Assembly (NCBI RefSeq): GCF_000003195.3
Contig: NC_012870.2
Span: 15,244,501 to 15,308,500 of the forward strand
DNA: 64,000 bases
Source of the DNA: Sorghum bicolor
Taxonomy: Eukaryota > Streptophyta > Magnoliopsida > Poales > Poaceae
Reading direction: 5' to 3'
Part shown: one piece after another, positions 9,762 through 22,400 of the stretch
How positions within the stretch are numbered: the stretch's first letter is position 1
Layout of the letters: every line of letters starts with the position of its first letter
The notes under the pieces: generated by a model
Told to the model about the DNA's origin: nothing
The model's input: the letters and a program-made list of their open reading frames with translations, nothing else
Database searches by the model: none
Translations under genes and position numbers: made by a program

Positions 9762-11743
9762 TGAAAGCCCTAGTTTAGTTTTGGATAATTGATGAAACCC
9801 TAGTACTAACCTCTATACTAAGTGTGTAGAGTTAATAAGGTTGGTACATGTCAAGTGATAGAGCAAGAGATGATCATGGTGATAATCGTAATGACTACAA
9901 GGTGATCAAGTGCTCAACTTGGAAAAGAAGAAAGAGAAAAACAAAACCCTATGGAGATCAAGGCAGAGGTATTGCTTAGGGTTTCGATTTTGGTGATCAA
10001 GACACCATAGAAAGGTGTGATCACACTTAGGATAGATAGTTGTACTATAAAGAGAGGAATTCTTTGGCTAAGCGGTTATCGAGTGCCACTAGGGTCGTTG
10101 TTCATGTACATGCATTTAGAACCTAGTGAGCTAACTCAACTCTTTCGAAGAAAATGATTGTGAAAATGCTAATACACTTGCACTTGTTGGTACACACTTG
10201 ATTGTGTTGGCACACTTTAAGAAGGAGGTGAAAAGTTTCTTTTATGCCGGTAGAAAGTTTCTTGTATGCCGGTGGAAAGTTTCTTGTATGCGGGTGGAAA
10301 GTTTCTTGAATGTCGGTGGAAAGTTCCTTATGCGCCATTAGAAAGTTGGAAAGTTTCTTGTATGCTGGTGGAAAGTTTATTGTGCGTCAGTAGAAAGTTT
10401 CTCACTGAAAACTCCCACCATGCGCAGGCACCGAACGCTGCCTCGGAGCATCCGGTGCGCTCTCGGTTGCTGGCACAGGTGAAAGCTGAGTACCGAACGC
10501 TCAACATCGGACGGGGGCCGGACGCTCAGCATCGGACGGGGTCAGACGCTGTTCGCGCGTCCGGTGCCCCTGCGGTTTTGTAGTGTTCTCTGAGTAAGCG
10601 TCCAGTGCTGACTTGGCGCGTCCGGTGGTCACGTCCGGTGATCCTGCTTTTTTTACAAACCTCTCTGCGTACGTGACCGGTGTGCACTGGACGCGTCCGG
10701 TGTACCATGTTAGGTGGTTCGAATATTATTGTTAGAGCTTGACGCGCGAGATTCAAGTAGAGGACACGTGGTTGTTTCTGGAGCACCGGACGCTATGTTC
10801 CAGCGTCCGGTGGTCCCATTTTCTGCCCAGTGAAAGAGCCGACAACTCTATTTGCTTGAGGGGCTTATAAATACGTGTTGGCCGACTTGGGGCTCACCCT
10901 CTTGGCATTCTAGCATACTTGATATCCTTGTGAGCATAAACAAACACCTCCCACTCATCTCTTTCATAGATTAACCATTCTTGTGAGATTTGGAGTGATT
11001 CAAAGTGCATTTGCTCGAGTGATTGCATCTAGTGGCACTTGGGGATCGATTTGGCTGCGGTTTTCTTGTTATTGGTGGTTGCCGCCACCTAGACGTCTTG
11101 GAGCAGCGGAGGAGCATTGGCACGAGTTGGTGATTGTTCGTGGCCATCTCCCAGTGATTGTGAGGGGTCTTGTACCTTTCCCGACGGAGAGCCGAAAGGT
11201 AACTCTAGTGAATTGCTCGTGCCATTGACTTACCTCACTTGTGGGTCGGTTCTTGCGGTGTCCTAGTGAGGACGAGGTTTGTGCTACACCTCTTAGCCGA
11301 CGAATCACCAAGTGTTGGTCGACACAACGGGGATGTAGCGTGTCGGTAAGCACGTGAGCCTCGGAAGAAAATTTGGTGTCTCAATTGTGTTTGATTGACA
11401 TTCTCCCGGTGCTTGATTGTTCATATATTGGTGATTGATTCATCCCCTACACGGCGGTATAAATATCTCACCCTCTCCGTTTACTTACCGTAAAATATTG
11501 TAACTAGTTTAGTTGCTAGTCTTGCTTTTTGTAGTATAGTTCACTAGTGTAGCTTGTAGTGACATAGCTCTGGTGTGCCTAGTGATTATAGTAACTATAA
11601 TTGTTGGTTAGGTGGCTTGCAAACACCCCGTTAGAGCTAGAGAAAAAGCTTCGCTTTGTTATCTACTAATCTCTTGTTTTAGTGAGTTTGTAGAATTCTT
11701 AAATATGCTATTCACCCCTTTCTAGCCATATTAGGACCTTTCA
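9762..11743. mobile_element. Solo LTR of an LTR retrotransposon (1982 bp)
   Basis: The sequence starts TGAAAG and ends CTTTCA, and the perfect 5-bp direct repeat GCTAC flanks it (9757-9761 and 11744-11748), the signature of integrase insertion followed by LTR-LTR recombination. The opening (TTTTGGATAATTGATGA) and ending (CTATTCACCCCTTTCTAGCC) resemble Ty3-Gypsy LTRs of grasses. A TATA-like CTTATAAATACG near 10865 would be the LTR promoter. No gag or pol frame is present. Confidence 0.88.
10231..10400. repeat. Degenerate 22-bp tandem repeat inside the solo LTR
   Basis: About eight imperfect units of the form GGTGGAAAGTTTCTTGTATGCC follow each other. Further on (10430-10815) the LTR carries scattered GTCCGGTG/CACCGGAC motifs in both orientations, a common feature of some grass LTR families. 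Confidence 0.7.
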
Positions 11744-11893
11744 GCTACACATAAAACAATATTTTTCTTTCACAATAAATCAAACATAAGTAGTATCATT
11801 TTTTCAGTCATCCGAATAGGTGTCAGTGTCAAAATGAAATGAAATGGGGCATAGCCAAGTACGTAGTAAGGTAAGAATTTGGCCCATTACTTA

Positions 11894-12135
11894 GGCCTTG
11901 TTTAGATTCAAAAAAAATTTAGATTTTGATACTGTAGCACTTTCGTTTTAATGTGACAAACATTGTCCAATTATGAAGTAACTAGGCTTAAAAGATTTGT
12001 CTCGCGATTTAAAAGCAAACTGTGCAATTAGTTTTTATTTTCATCTATATTTAATGTTCTAAGCATATGCCGCAAGATTCGACGTGACGGGGAATCTTGA
12101 AAAGTTTTTGATTTTTGGGTGAACTAAACAAGGCC
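11894..12135. mobile_element. Tourist-like MITE, family A, with TTA duplication
   Basis: Runs from GGCCTTGTTTAGATTC to GTGAACTAAACAAGGCC, flanked by TTA on both sides. It is a well-preserved copy of 242 bp and a good reference for the family. Confidence 0.85.
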
Positions 12136-15100
12136 TTAATTAATTATAATGAGTTAATATTCGAATCATTTCATCCTAGATTTTTTTATTAAAGCAAATG
12201 ATAAAATATTAATATGCTTTGGCACGACACAAAAAGTGAACTAAGGGGCATTATATATCAACATAGCACATTCTCATCTATAATTCCACTTTTATAGAAA
12301 GGAAAACCGAAAGAGCATGTCTGAGTTGCTTTGCATCAAGCTATTCTGTTATAATATTGTACAAGCCTATTAAAAAAACCTAAAATGAGGGGGCGGAACT
12401 AGTCATCACTGAAAGTGATGCTTGCTGATTTATTATAAGAGAAAAAAATCGTTAGCTGACAGAAAAAGTACGACTTATAAGATAAACAAATAGAGACTAT
12501 ATTGGATCTAGTTGCGAGCGCACCCACTAAAAGTAGTTGTTTCACTACTCCTAGTTTATTTTGAGAAGAGAGAGAAAGGAGCTAGAGCCAAAGCCATTTG
12601 AAGCTCTACCAAACAAGGTCACCATGCATATAAATAGCCTCATGGCACAAATCTATGAACGAGTACAAGACAAGCACACATTTCCAACATGCTACGATTT
12701 CTCTTGGAAACCTTTAAAATTGTAAAACAATGATGACTATATGAGAAAAAGCTATACATTTGAGACCGTATTCTTTCCATTCCAAATTAATAGAGGGTGT
12801 ATGAAGCTTGTGTGATATAAAAACCAAAGATCAATGTTTGTGTGAGTGTTCATGTTCTGGATGAGTTAGGCCCCATTGGGATTGGAGAAACGTTTCAATT
12901 TTTTACGAGAATCACTAGAATCACCTCCAAGGCTCCAAATGGTCTTTTCAGCAAGTGATTTGAAATCAACCCCTCTTAATGAAATACACGTGAAGTCGTG
13001 TTCTAGAAAAAAAGATTTGAAATCAAAACGTTTCACCATTTCTACGTAAACATGTGAAATGGCTGGAGGCGTTTCACACAGATTCTCATCTCATTGCTTC
13101 TTACTTTTTTGGTATATTTTTCAGTTAATTATTTTTTAGTGCAACAAGTTAAAATGGTTTTTATTTAAGTTGTTCTCCATCCACCAAAAAAGATTTTTTT
13201 TATGATTTTTTAAATTAGAATCCAGATTGTCAGTCAAACGATTTTATAAAATGATTCTGTTTCATTATGAGAAACATTTTTTAAAAAAATATAAATCTAA
13301 AATGTTTTTATGATAATCTAAAGGCCTACCAAATGGATCCTTGCTATTTATTGTTTCGGTTGGACCGCCGACCGCTCCATCATCAAGCAACGCCAGCCAT
13401 CTTACCAAGCTTGTTCCGGAAGTATCTGCACTCGGATTTGTTTTTTTTGGGCGATTAAGTCTGTTCTTATCTACCGAATATATTAATCATTCAATAGCAT
13501 TTCTCTTACAACATAAAACAATACTTTCAGGGATCAGGCTCAATCTGAACTCGGGTCTCGCCCGCCCCTGCCGTCCCAGACTTCCAGTGGAGAGTGTGGA
13601 CCATTCAGAGTTCAGATCCAAGCTTGTTCGACAAGTAATGCCCACTTTTCCAAAAGTTTTCTTTTCACATCAAATTTTTAAATACATATTAAAATATTGA
13701 ATATAAATAAAAAATAACTAATTATATATTTTATATGTAATTTGTGAGATAAATATTTTGAACCTAATTAATTTAATTAACAAATAAAACGAAAAATATT
13801 TATAGTACTAAATCCAAAGTTCAGATGAGTGTGGACAATATGCTTTGTGAGACGAATAGTGGGATTGGGTTGTTTTCAGATGCAGTGAGCAGGACCTTGC
13901 TGGCAGTTGGCTTTTCATAATCGTGCGCTCTACTTTCTAAAGCGCCTTTGAACGAACACAATAAATATTATGTACGGTTTCGGTTAACTTTTGGCATCTT
14001 TTTTGGTTTCGTGTTGGTTTCTGCCCTTGCCGTTTTCAAAGAAAAGGAATTATTCGCTTAGAAACGACCTTGAAATTTCAAGATTGTTCCGCCCACTCAG
14101 TTCACGGTAGGGATGAAAACGATAACAAATGATCGATAGAAGTCTGAATTTACTTTCATTTTCATATTTTTGTGTAAAAATGAAATTGATACAACATTGA
14201 CGAAAACAAATACAGTATCGATATTCTGATAATTTTGAAAACAATAGTAGTCGATAAAAAAAATACACAATAACTATCGGAATTCATAAAAACAATGTCC
14301 TCTTTTGGCCCCAACGGCGGTTCGGAAAGGGTGCTCTACTTAACTGTAGTGCACTTACTAAGAGTATTTATTTATTTATCCACTTGTATCATTGTACGTT
14401 ATATTGTTTAGTTTCTCCCTACCACATTAGATATTTGAACACATGCATGAAGTATTAAAATAGACTAAAAAATGATTAATTGCATACATTGTGGCTAATT
14501 TGTGGGACTAATTTTAAGCCTAATTAATTCATGTGTTTGACAATATGATGCTATAGTAAATATGTTGCTAATGACGAACTTCGTCTCGCTAATTACTAAT
14601 AATTTTTGTAATTTATTTTATTATTACTATCCGAACATCTGATATGACACCTGGTGTGACACCCTTAAACTTTAGCCTCTAAATTTAAACACACTAAATG
14701 TTTGAAATGATTACATGCATTGGTGTTCCTGATTTGAACTATCGGTTTTTGATCATCATTATATATCGAGGTGTTCCATTTCTGATTTATCGACATAACT
14801 GTTTTTGTTTTCTCGACTGGCATTTTTTATTCCAAAATAAAAATATGGGATCAACAGTTGTTTTTTTTTGCCCCTGACGTTTGACATGATTTTCATCATC
14901 ATTATTTAAGACAGACAGACCAGTACTCCTACTTCCGAAGGAGCACGAGCGTGGTTGTTGCCCCCACCACTTCATGCCTTCGTCGTGGTCTCGTGGAACA
15001 TTGGAAATTTTGAAAGGCAGAAAACCAAGCGCACAAAAGGGATCGAATCTCCAGGCCCACCCACCGACCGTTCCCCTCCTGTCAAGCGACCGAGGTACTG

Positions 15101-15279
15101 TGCCCGACAGCTACAGGATGGGGTTATGGGGATCAGAGGATGGCGCAACGCGGCAATGGACCCTCGCCGAGTCGGAAAGCGTACTCATCACTACCGAACA
15201 AGCGCAAAAAGTTCCGTGTCCCAACATCTTTCCCCTCCCGAGGCCCTGTTCGGTTTTTCAAGAATCTTGGCCACATTAA
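12136..15279. other. Intergenic repeat-rich DNA without a supported gene
   Basis: AT-rich sequence with diverged family A MITE remnants (about 13660-13830 and 14400-14640). A possible larger element spans about 12870-13335, starting GCCCCATTGGG and ending near CCAAATGGATCC. A GC-richer patch at 14950-15260 has short overlapping frames but none with coding character. No gene is supported. Confidence 0.4.
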
Positions 15280-15524
15280 GGTCTTGTTTAGATGCATCCA
15301 AAAAAACTCAAAACTTTATAAAATTTCTCATCACATTGAATCTTACGGCACATGTATGAAACATTAAATATAAATAAAAAAGATAACTAATTGCACAGTT
15401 TACTTGTAAATCACGAAACGAATCTTTTAAGACTAGTTACTCCATGATTGGACAATATTTGTCAAATAAAAACGTAAGTGCTACAGTGTTAAAATCCAAA
15501 AAGTTTTTGGATCTAAACAAGGCC
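15280..15524. mobile_element. Tourist-like MITE, family A, with TAA duplication
   Basis: Runs from GGTCTTGTTTAGATGC to GATCTAAACAAGGCC with TAA on both sides. It lies 0.9 kb upstream of the complete DCL3 start codon and is followed directly by two or three more related elements. Confidence 0.8.
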
Positions 15525-15525
15525 T

Positions 15526-15690
15526 AAACCTTGTTGTATATGCATAAAACATTAAATATAAATTAAAAAATAATTAATTATAAAGTTTATTTATAATCTA
15601 TAAGACGAATTTTTTAAATGTAGTTAGTCTATAATTGGATAACAATCGTTAAATACAAACGAAAATGCTATAATATATTTTATTAATTTT
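15526..15690. mobile_element. Tourist-like MITE, family A, truncated and diverged
   Basis: The internal family blocks (TGCATAAAACATTAAATATAAA, AAGACGAATTTTTTAAA, ACGAAAATGCTATAATAT) are recognisable. Termini are missing or eroded, so the boundaries are approximate. Confidence 0.5.
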
Positions 15691-15698
15691 TTCACCAA

Positions 15699-15888
15699 GG
15701 CCTTGTTTAGTTCACAAAAATTTTCAGAATTTTCCGTCATATCGAATCTTTGAACGCATGCATGAACCATTAAACGTAGACGAAAACAAAAACTAACTAT
15801 ACAGTTTACCTATAGACAATAATTGTCACATACAAACGAAAGTGCTACAGTAGACAAAGCCAAAATTTTTCACGAACTGAACAAGGCC
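15699..15888. mobile_element. Tourist-like MITE, family A, internally deleted
   Basis: Runs from GGCCTTGTTTAGTTCAC to CTGAACAAGGCC, only 190 bp, with CAA on both sides. It lacks the central block that contains GACGAATCTTTTGA. Confidence 0.7.
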
Positions 15889-16110
15889 CAAGTAAAAACA
15901 TATTTGGTTGCATATGTTAAACTTTATCGTCTGTCACATAGAATATTTAGACACACACATAAATTATTATATATATTAATTATAAAATTAAAAACATAGT
16001 TAGAGAATAATTTACAAAACGAATTTTTAAATATAATTAATTTATAATTAGACACTAATTATTAATTAAAACAAACATATTATAGTATCAATTAAACTTT
16101 AACGGCCAAA
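15889..16110. mobile_element. Strongly diverged MITE adjoining the DCL3 promoter
   Basis: AT-rich sequence with faint family A spacing (TTTAGACACACACATAAATTATTA, AATTTATAATTAGACACTAAT, TATAGTATCAATTAAACTTTAA). It abuts the start of the GC-rich DCL3 promoter at about 16120. Confidence 0.35.
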
Positions 16111-16119
16111 ACTAAACAT

Positions 16120-16421
16120 CCCTGGACAGTCCCCGAGTCTCAAAACTCTCAACACCTCCGTTTCACTGCCAAACTCTCCCGTTCTCTCCCAACAGTTCGT
16201 TCCCACCCCGCACGCACGCGCGCGCGTTGATTTGAGGCGGCGCTTGCACTGCACGGCGTCGTGGAGGCAGCGGCAGCGGCAGCGGCAGCGCAACCGTCCA
16301 CCACCAAGCCCTCCGCATTCTCTCGTGCACGCGTCGCTAAACCTCCCTCGCCCCTTCCCCTGCTCCTTCTATATACCTCGCCGCCGCCGCCGCCGAAGCC
16401 GAAGCCGCCGGGGAGGTGGTA
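16120..16421 (+). promoter_or_regulatory. Presumed promoter and 5' UTR of the complete DCL3 gene
   Basis: GC jumps sharply after the MITE cluster. A C/T-rich leader contains CTCCTTCTATATACC near 16365, a possible TATA-like element about 50 bp before the ATG, and GCC-repeats follow. No transcription start can be fixed from sequence alone. Confidence 0.35.
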
Positions 16422-19400
16422 ATGGCGGAAGAAGATCCGCTGCCGCCCTGCGACCCGCAGACGCAGGCGAGATGGTGAGTGCAGCGCCACCGCGCGCGCG
16501 CGCGCGCGCCCTGCCGCCGCTCGGCGATCGGCTCCTCGTCCGCCGCTCGCTCGCTCGCTCGCTCCTCCGTCCCGCTCCCGTCCTAATGTGGGTGCCCGCC
16601 CCCCGCACGCAGGTACCAGCTCGAGGCGCTGGAGCGCGCGCTGGCCGGGAACACGCTGGTGTTCCTCGAGACGGGCGCCGGGAAGACGCTCATCGCGGTG
16701 CTCCTCCTCCGCCGCTTCGCGAACCGCATCCGCTCGTCCCCGCCGCCCTGCTTCGCCGTCTTCCTCGTCCCCACCGTCGTGCTCGTGTCCCAGCAGGCGC
16801 GCGTCGTCCGGGCGCACACGGACCTCACCGTCGCCGAGTTCTTCGGCGAGATGGGCGTCGACTTCTGGAACGCGGACAAGTGGCGCGACATGGTCGACGG
16901 GGCCGAGGTGCTCGTCATGACGCCGCAGATCCTCCTCGACAACCTCCGCCACAGCTTCTTCAGGCTCCGGGACATCCCGCTCCTCATCTTCGACGAGTGC
17001 CACCACGCCACCGGGAATTCGCCCTACGCCTGCATTTTTAAGGTCACCCCGAAAGTTGGAACCACGCTTGGCTATTTTTGTCCCCCAACTGACCCTCTTG
17101 TCTGTTGGCATGCACATTTATTGATCTGGTTTCCACATATCGCAGTTCAGTTACAAATTTTAAGGCTTAAGTTTGCCCACGTGTATCAGTTCAGTATGTT
17201 TGTATGTGTATTGGGGTAGGAGTACAATTTTTGGTGGAATCATGAATGCTCTTTTTTGGGGGGTAAATTTCGGTTTCAGTTTGTCTTGGATTCTTTCCTT
17301 TTTTTAGAATGTATATCCAACAATCTAGTTAAATCTTTTATGTGTCTTTTTCTGGTAGGAGTTTTATCATCCCCAACTGAATTCTAGGCCATCAGATCCT
17401 ATTCCAAGGATATTTGGGATGACAGCTTCCCTAATTAATTCGAAAGGTAAGGTTGGGGACAATATTATTTGTATATTTATACGCCTTTAATTAATTAATT
17501 CAAAAGGTAAGGAGGCGGCAATATTATCTGTATATTTATTTATATGTGCATTTCATTCTCTCATTAATTAACTCCACTCTATTGTGGAATTTTGTCCACA
17601 GATCTTGCGCGTGACAAATATTCAATGAAAATATCTGAGCTCGAGAACCTCATGAATGCGAAGGTCAGGCTATATAAGAACACCCACACAACTGTATTTC
17701 AGATAATCATTATTATCCCTAATTTGTAACATGTGACAATAACTTATGCATTTCCCTTTATAGGTGTACACTGTTGCCAGCGAATCAGAGCTATTGCAAT
17801 ACATTCCATTTGCGACTACAAGGATAATCGAGTATGATGATTATATCGTAAAGTCTGAGTTATATAGCCATACTATCCGTTGCTTGGACAAATTGGAAGC
17901 GAAGGTACTATTATATACTCTAGGCATGGTCTTTTGCTGGACACAGATTGATTACGTTACTCTGCATCACCCAGTATGTAATGCAGGGATCGTTTTCTGT
18001 GCATTCTGCATTATGATATTGAAGTATATCATTGTAGACTGTAGAGTTGGAATCTTATGATTTAAGATACTACCATTCCCAGCAAAATTATCCAGTCTTG
18101 TTTTTGTAAACACATTTTCTGTTTGATGCTGAAATTGTTAAGAGTGCTACAACACTCTGTAAACAACATTAGTTTATTCTGGTTCTTAATTATAAATGGT
18201 AAGCATTATTACACCTTATATATCTGGTTCACAGTGTAAATGGTATCGTGAATAATTCTTGTAAGAATAACTAAGTATGACTGCTGAACTCAAATAGTTT
18301 AGCAGGAAGGGTAACACTACATACTGGTAAGGTGGTTTAATATTAGAGTGAAGTCCATTTGACCCCATGAACTTGTCATTGGGTTCAAAAAACCACTCTC
18401 AACTCAAAAACTAGAAATCCAGACAAATTACCCCATATAGCAGTTAAAAGTGTTTTTGAGTTATGTTGACATTTTTTTATTCAAAAACAAATCTGGAAAA
18501 CACTGGATAAGGTTCTTAATAAACCATGAAAAATGATAAGGATCTTAAGCCTCTTAAAAAACCCAAAAAGATCATAGAGATATATTAGGACAAGATATTT
18601 AGAGCTTTTGAATGTTTAAACATATTTTGAAAACTTTCCACACAAAAACATGAGTTGCAACCAGCTTTAAATGAACACAACTAGCACTATTGCGTGTTGC
18701 ATTCTTGCTAATTGCATCTCATATTTTTGTTGTGAAAAGTTTTCAAAATGTGTTTATACATCGCTTAGATTGTTCTGGGAATTTTCTCATTTTTATTGGA
18801 TGTTTTCCCCATTTTACTAGAGCTCAGTCCAATTTTAAAAGCTTTCAATTTCACTGGCTCCAAATATTTCATTTGGATGTATCTTGTCATAATATATCAC
18901 TTGGATTTTTTTCTTGGATGTTTCGGAGGCTTGAAGATATTTTTCGTGGTTTAAAACCTTATATAGTGTTTACCATATTTGTTTTTATTATAAACTAAAA
19001 AAGGACGATGTGGCTGAAAATCACCCTCAAAACTACTTTTAACTGATGTAGAAGTAATTTGTCCAGTTCTGAAAGTTGGAGGATGTAAGAGTTCTGTTTT
19101 TAGTTCAGGTGTTCTTTTTTTTTTTCAGATTCAACAAGTTTATGGGGTCGAATGGACTAAACTCTAAATATTTTTTAAAAACACTAAACTCTAAATATTA
19201 CAGGCATAATGCTCTTCGAAAGAAATCTGATTATGTTAGAAATATTCAAAGTAATACTCAACCTTGAAGGGGTGTTGAACAAATCTGTATTATTCTTTTG
19301 TTTTGTTATAAATGTGCAACTGTGCCACAATCACAATGTTACCATGGCTCCATATTTATATTCCAAAAAATGCAGTAGTTGTACTGATATCCATATTGCT

Positions 19401-22400
19401 TTCTTTATCTAGTTTTATGCTCACAATGGTGCAATGCAGCTTTTTAGTACATTTTAGTAACTTCTTTCATCATGTTCTGAGTTGATATGCATATGAAATA
19501 ACAGTGGTTGCATTATCTTAGCATTTAGAAATCCTGAAGGGCAAACTGCATGGTTCATATTTGGAAAATGCAGAGAAAAGGATTAAAAAATTAAATGCAA
19601 TGTTCTTATATTGCATATCTGATCTTGGAGTATGGCTGGCAGCAAAGGTACGAGGTTATGTAATGTGCACATTTTTATCATTCTTATGCACTCCTAAAAA
19701 TGCTTTAAAACCTTTTCTCAGGCTGCTGAGATTCTACAATCAAACAAGGAAAGCTGCGTATCCTTTTGGGGTGAAAAACTGGATGACGAAGTTGAGGGAT
19801 TCATTAGAAACTATATTGGTGACGTAAATAATGAACTGTCAGAAATTATATTGAAGATGACAAAGAGGGGTTTACAACGTAATTGCATCCTTCTTCCTTT
19901 CTTGTTTCTTCAATGCACCTCTTCCTAAAAGTTTTCACTTAATATAAATTACTCTGTGCAAGTTTTCTGCCAATGCTATTCAGTATTTTTTACTCAGTGC
20001 TGATAAGACTTTTCGTATCTATAACAACTAAGGTGTATGCCAATAGTAATCACTTTATCTATCCATTAAATAAAATACTAGACTCAACCACGGGGAGAAG
20101 ATGGCACTTCCCCCAACCTTTAGGCAGGGGCACACGACCTATGAACACCTGGGGTTTGAAGTTTGAACTGGGGTGGGCAGCCTCTCAACTGAAGGCTATT
20201 TGTCGATTTGACAATTTGCATTATTAGAGATGCATTTGGCCTTAGCGTGTGTTTGAATTATAACACTATCAAAAAATGTATGTGGTGCGGTTTATTTTTG
20301 CATTCTTCCAAACTAGATTTTGACTATTGTTTTCTTACATAAGAATATTGTTTATAGATATGTATGACTCTATTTATTTTTTCTTCTATTAATACAATGA
20401 TACGCAGCTCTCCTGCGTGTTCGAGAAAAAAAATTGTTTATAGCTACAAAATCAATATAGTGCAAAAGCATTTTTTTTGAATCTATTTATATGATATTTA
20501 TACCAAACGTACCTTGACTAAATATTGGTCAAAATAAACAGTTTGAATCTTCTTATAGCATGCAAACCCTACCTGATTATGTATGATCTCATATTTAATC
20601 TGTCTATACAGGGCATATTGGTGAGGACTTTGATGCGGATTTGCAAGATGGGTTATTGAAATCCAAAGTTTATTTTCTTATCAAATCTCTTTTGGAGTAT
20701 AGGTGAGAAAATGCTTGGATCTTAAGTATGTATAGTTTACTCTCATTGCCTTTGAAGTAGTGATTTGACTACAACACATGTCTAAATTATCTCGACACCC
20801 AAATCCTAAACCACAGTGCTCACCATACCTTCAAATCTAATTCAGCTAAAGTTGCCTATTCAAATAAATGTACGCTAGCTTATCCTATTGATCTGGTATA
20901 GTTTTATGAACTGAATGGCTAGCTGGATGATTACTGCCTTGCACATATCTTGATGTCATCATGGTCCATGCACTGCGGCTCTGCATATGGCCATATGGTA
21001 TAAATTGCTAATGAAATGATACGGCCAGCTGCAAATTATTCTCTCTTGTTGTAAACCATGAATGATTAATCTCCTGCTCCCTCTTGCAGGCATGTGCAAG
21101 ATTTGAGATGCATTGTTTTTGTTAAGAGAGTTATTACAAGCATTGTGTTGGAGGCTCTTCTGTCAACTATTAATCAAATGTCTGGATGGAGTGTAAGATA
21201 CATGGCAGGGAAAAATTTTGGTTTGCAATATCAGAGTAGGAATACGCATGTGGAAATTGTTGATTCATTTCGAAGTGGAAAGGTTTGCCACTAATGTTGC
21301 CCTGCAGTGGTCATGTCTTATTAATAATTGTACTGATGATAAAATGATATCCTGTAGGTGCACCTAATTATTGCCACACAAATTTTGGAGGAGGGACTGG
21401 ATGTGCCCAGTTGTAACTTGATAATCCGCTTTGATCAGGCAGCAACTGTATGCAGCTTTATACAATCACGGGGTCGAGCTAGGATGCAAAATTCTCACTA
21501 TGTTTTACTTATTAGAAGGCATGTTTTCCAGTTTTGTAGCTGTTGTTTCGTGAGCAATTTTTTTTTGTACTTTCAGCTTCATGAATTTCTTTTGGGTCCA
21601 CAGTAGACTTTGTAGGATCACACTTTTGGTCACTCACCGTGGACACTTGGTCCTTTTGTTGAGTAGAATGTGGATGGTGGTTGTCTTTTTGATGGCGTCC
21701 GTGACACGTCTGTTTTCTGTTTCGACGGGTGTGTTTGGGTTTGTTTGGGAGCAGACTCCAGCCTTTCCTTTGTACTTGGAGTAGGCACTTGCTTCTCCTT
21801 GTGCCTTTTCTCCTTAATTTTTTTCGAGAACGTGCGCTGCATGTATTTCATTAAGCAGAGAAATAGAGTTCACAACCCAAACAACACCCGGTAATCCAGA
21901 GATTACCGCAGAAACTTGGACCCAAACTCACACGCTAGCCTTTTCTCCTTAATGAAATGACATGCATATCTCTTGCATTGTAACAGAAAAAAAGTAGACT
22001 TTGTCAGATGGATTCCCCAATCACCAATTGAATTGCATGTATGGGATAAAGAACATGTAGTTTGTTGCATTTTTTTAGTGTAGGCACAACATTTCCTGTT
22101 GAATTGTATGTTGTGAATTGCTAAGTGCACATTTAGTCTCAGTGGATTAATCTGCATGCCAGTGCAACTGATGGTGATACGAGAAACAACGTGAAGGACC
22201 AACATTAGAAAAAAAACCTGTGTTTTGTTCATGGTGGTACTGTCTTCATATGTTTACAATCGTTAGAGATTTGAGATATTGTTCATGGTGGTTCTGTTGA
22301 TTTACTATATTCAGTTAAGGACCCTGTAATCTCACATTTGTTGTCAACATTGTGGTTCAACTTATTTGAGTGATATTGTTGGATTTTGCATATTGCTTTA

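Noticed and set aside
10231..10400. CRISPR-like periodic repeats
   Set aside because: Units of about 22 bp are directly adjacent without spacers, diverged from one another, and lie inside a plant solo LTR.
10266..11353. Open frames of 81-105 codons in the solo LTR
   Set aside because: They run through tandem repeats and GTCCGGTG arrays and have no gag, pol or host-gene similarity. The LTR boundaries explain the sequence fully.
16149..17117. 322-codon minus-strand open frame opposite DCL3 exons 1-2
   Set aside because: It is an antisense shadow of a very GC-rich exon whose plus frame encodes the conserved GAGKT and DECH helicase motifs. The minus product is Glu/Arg/Ala low-complexity with no domain.
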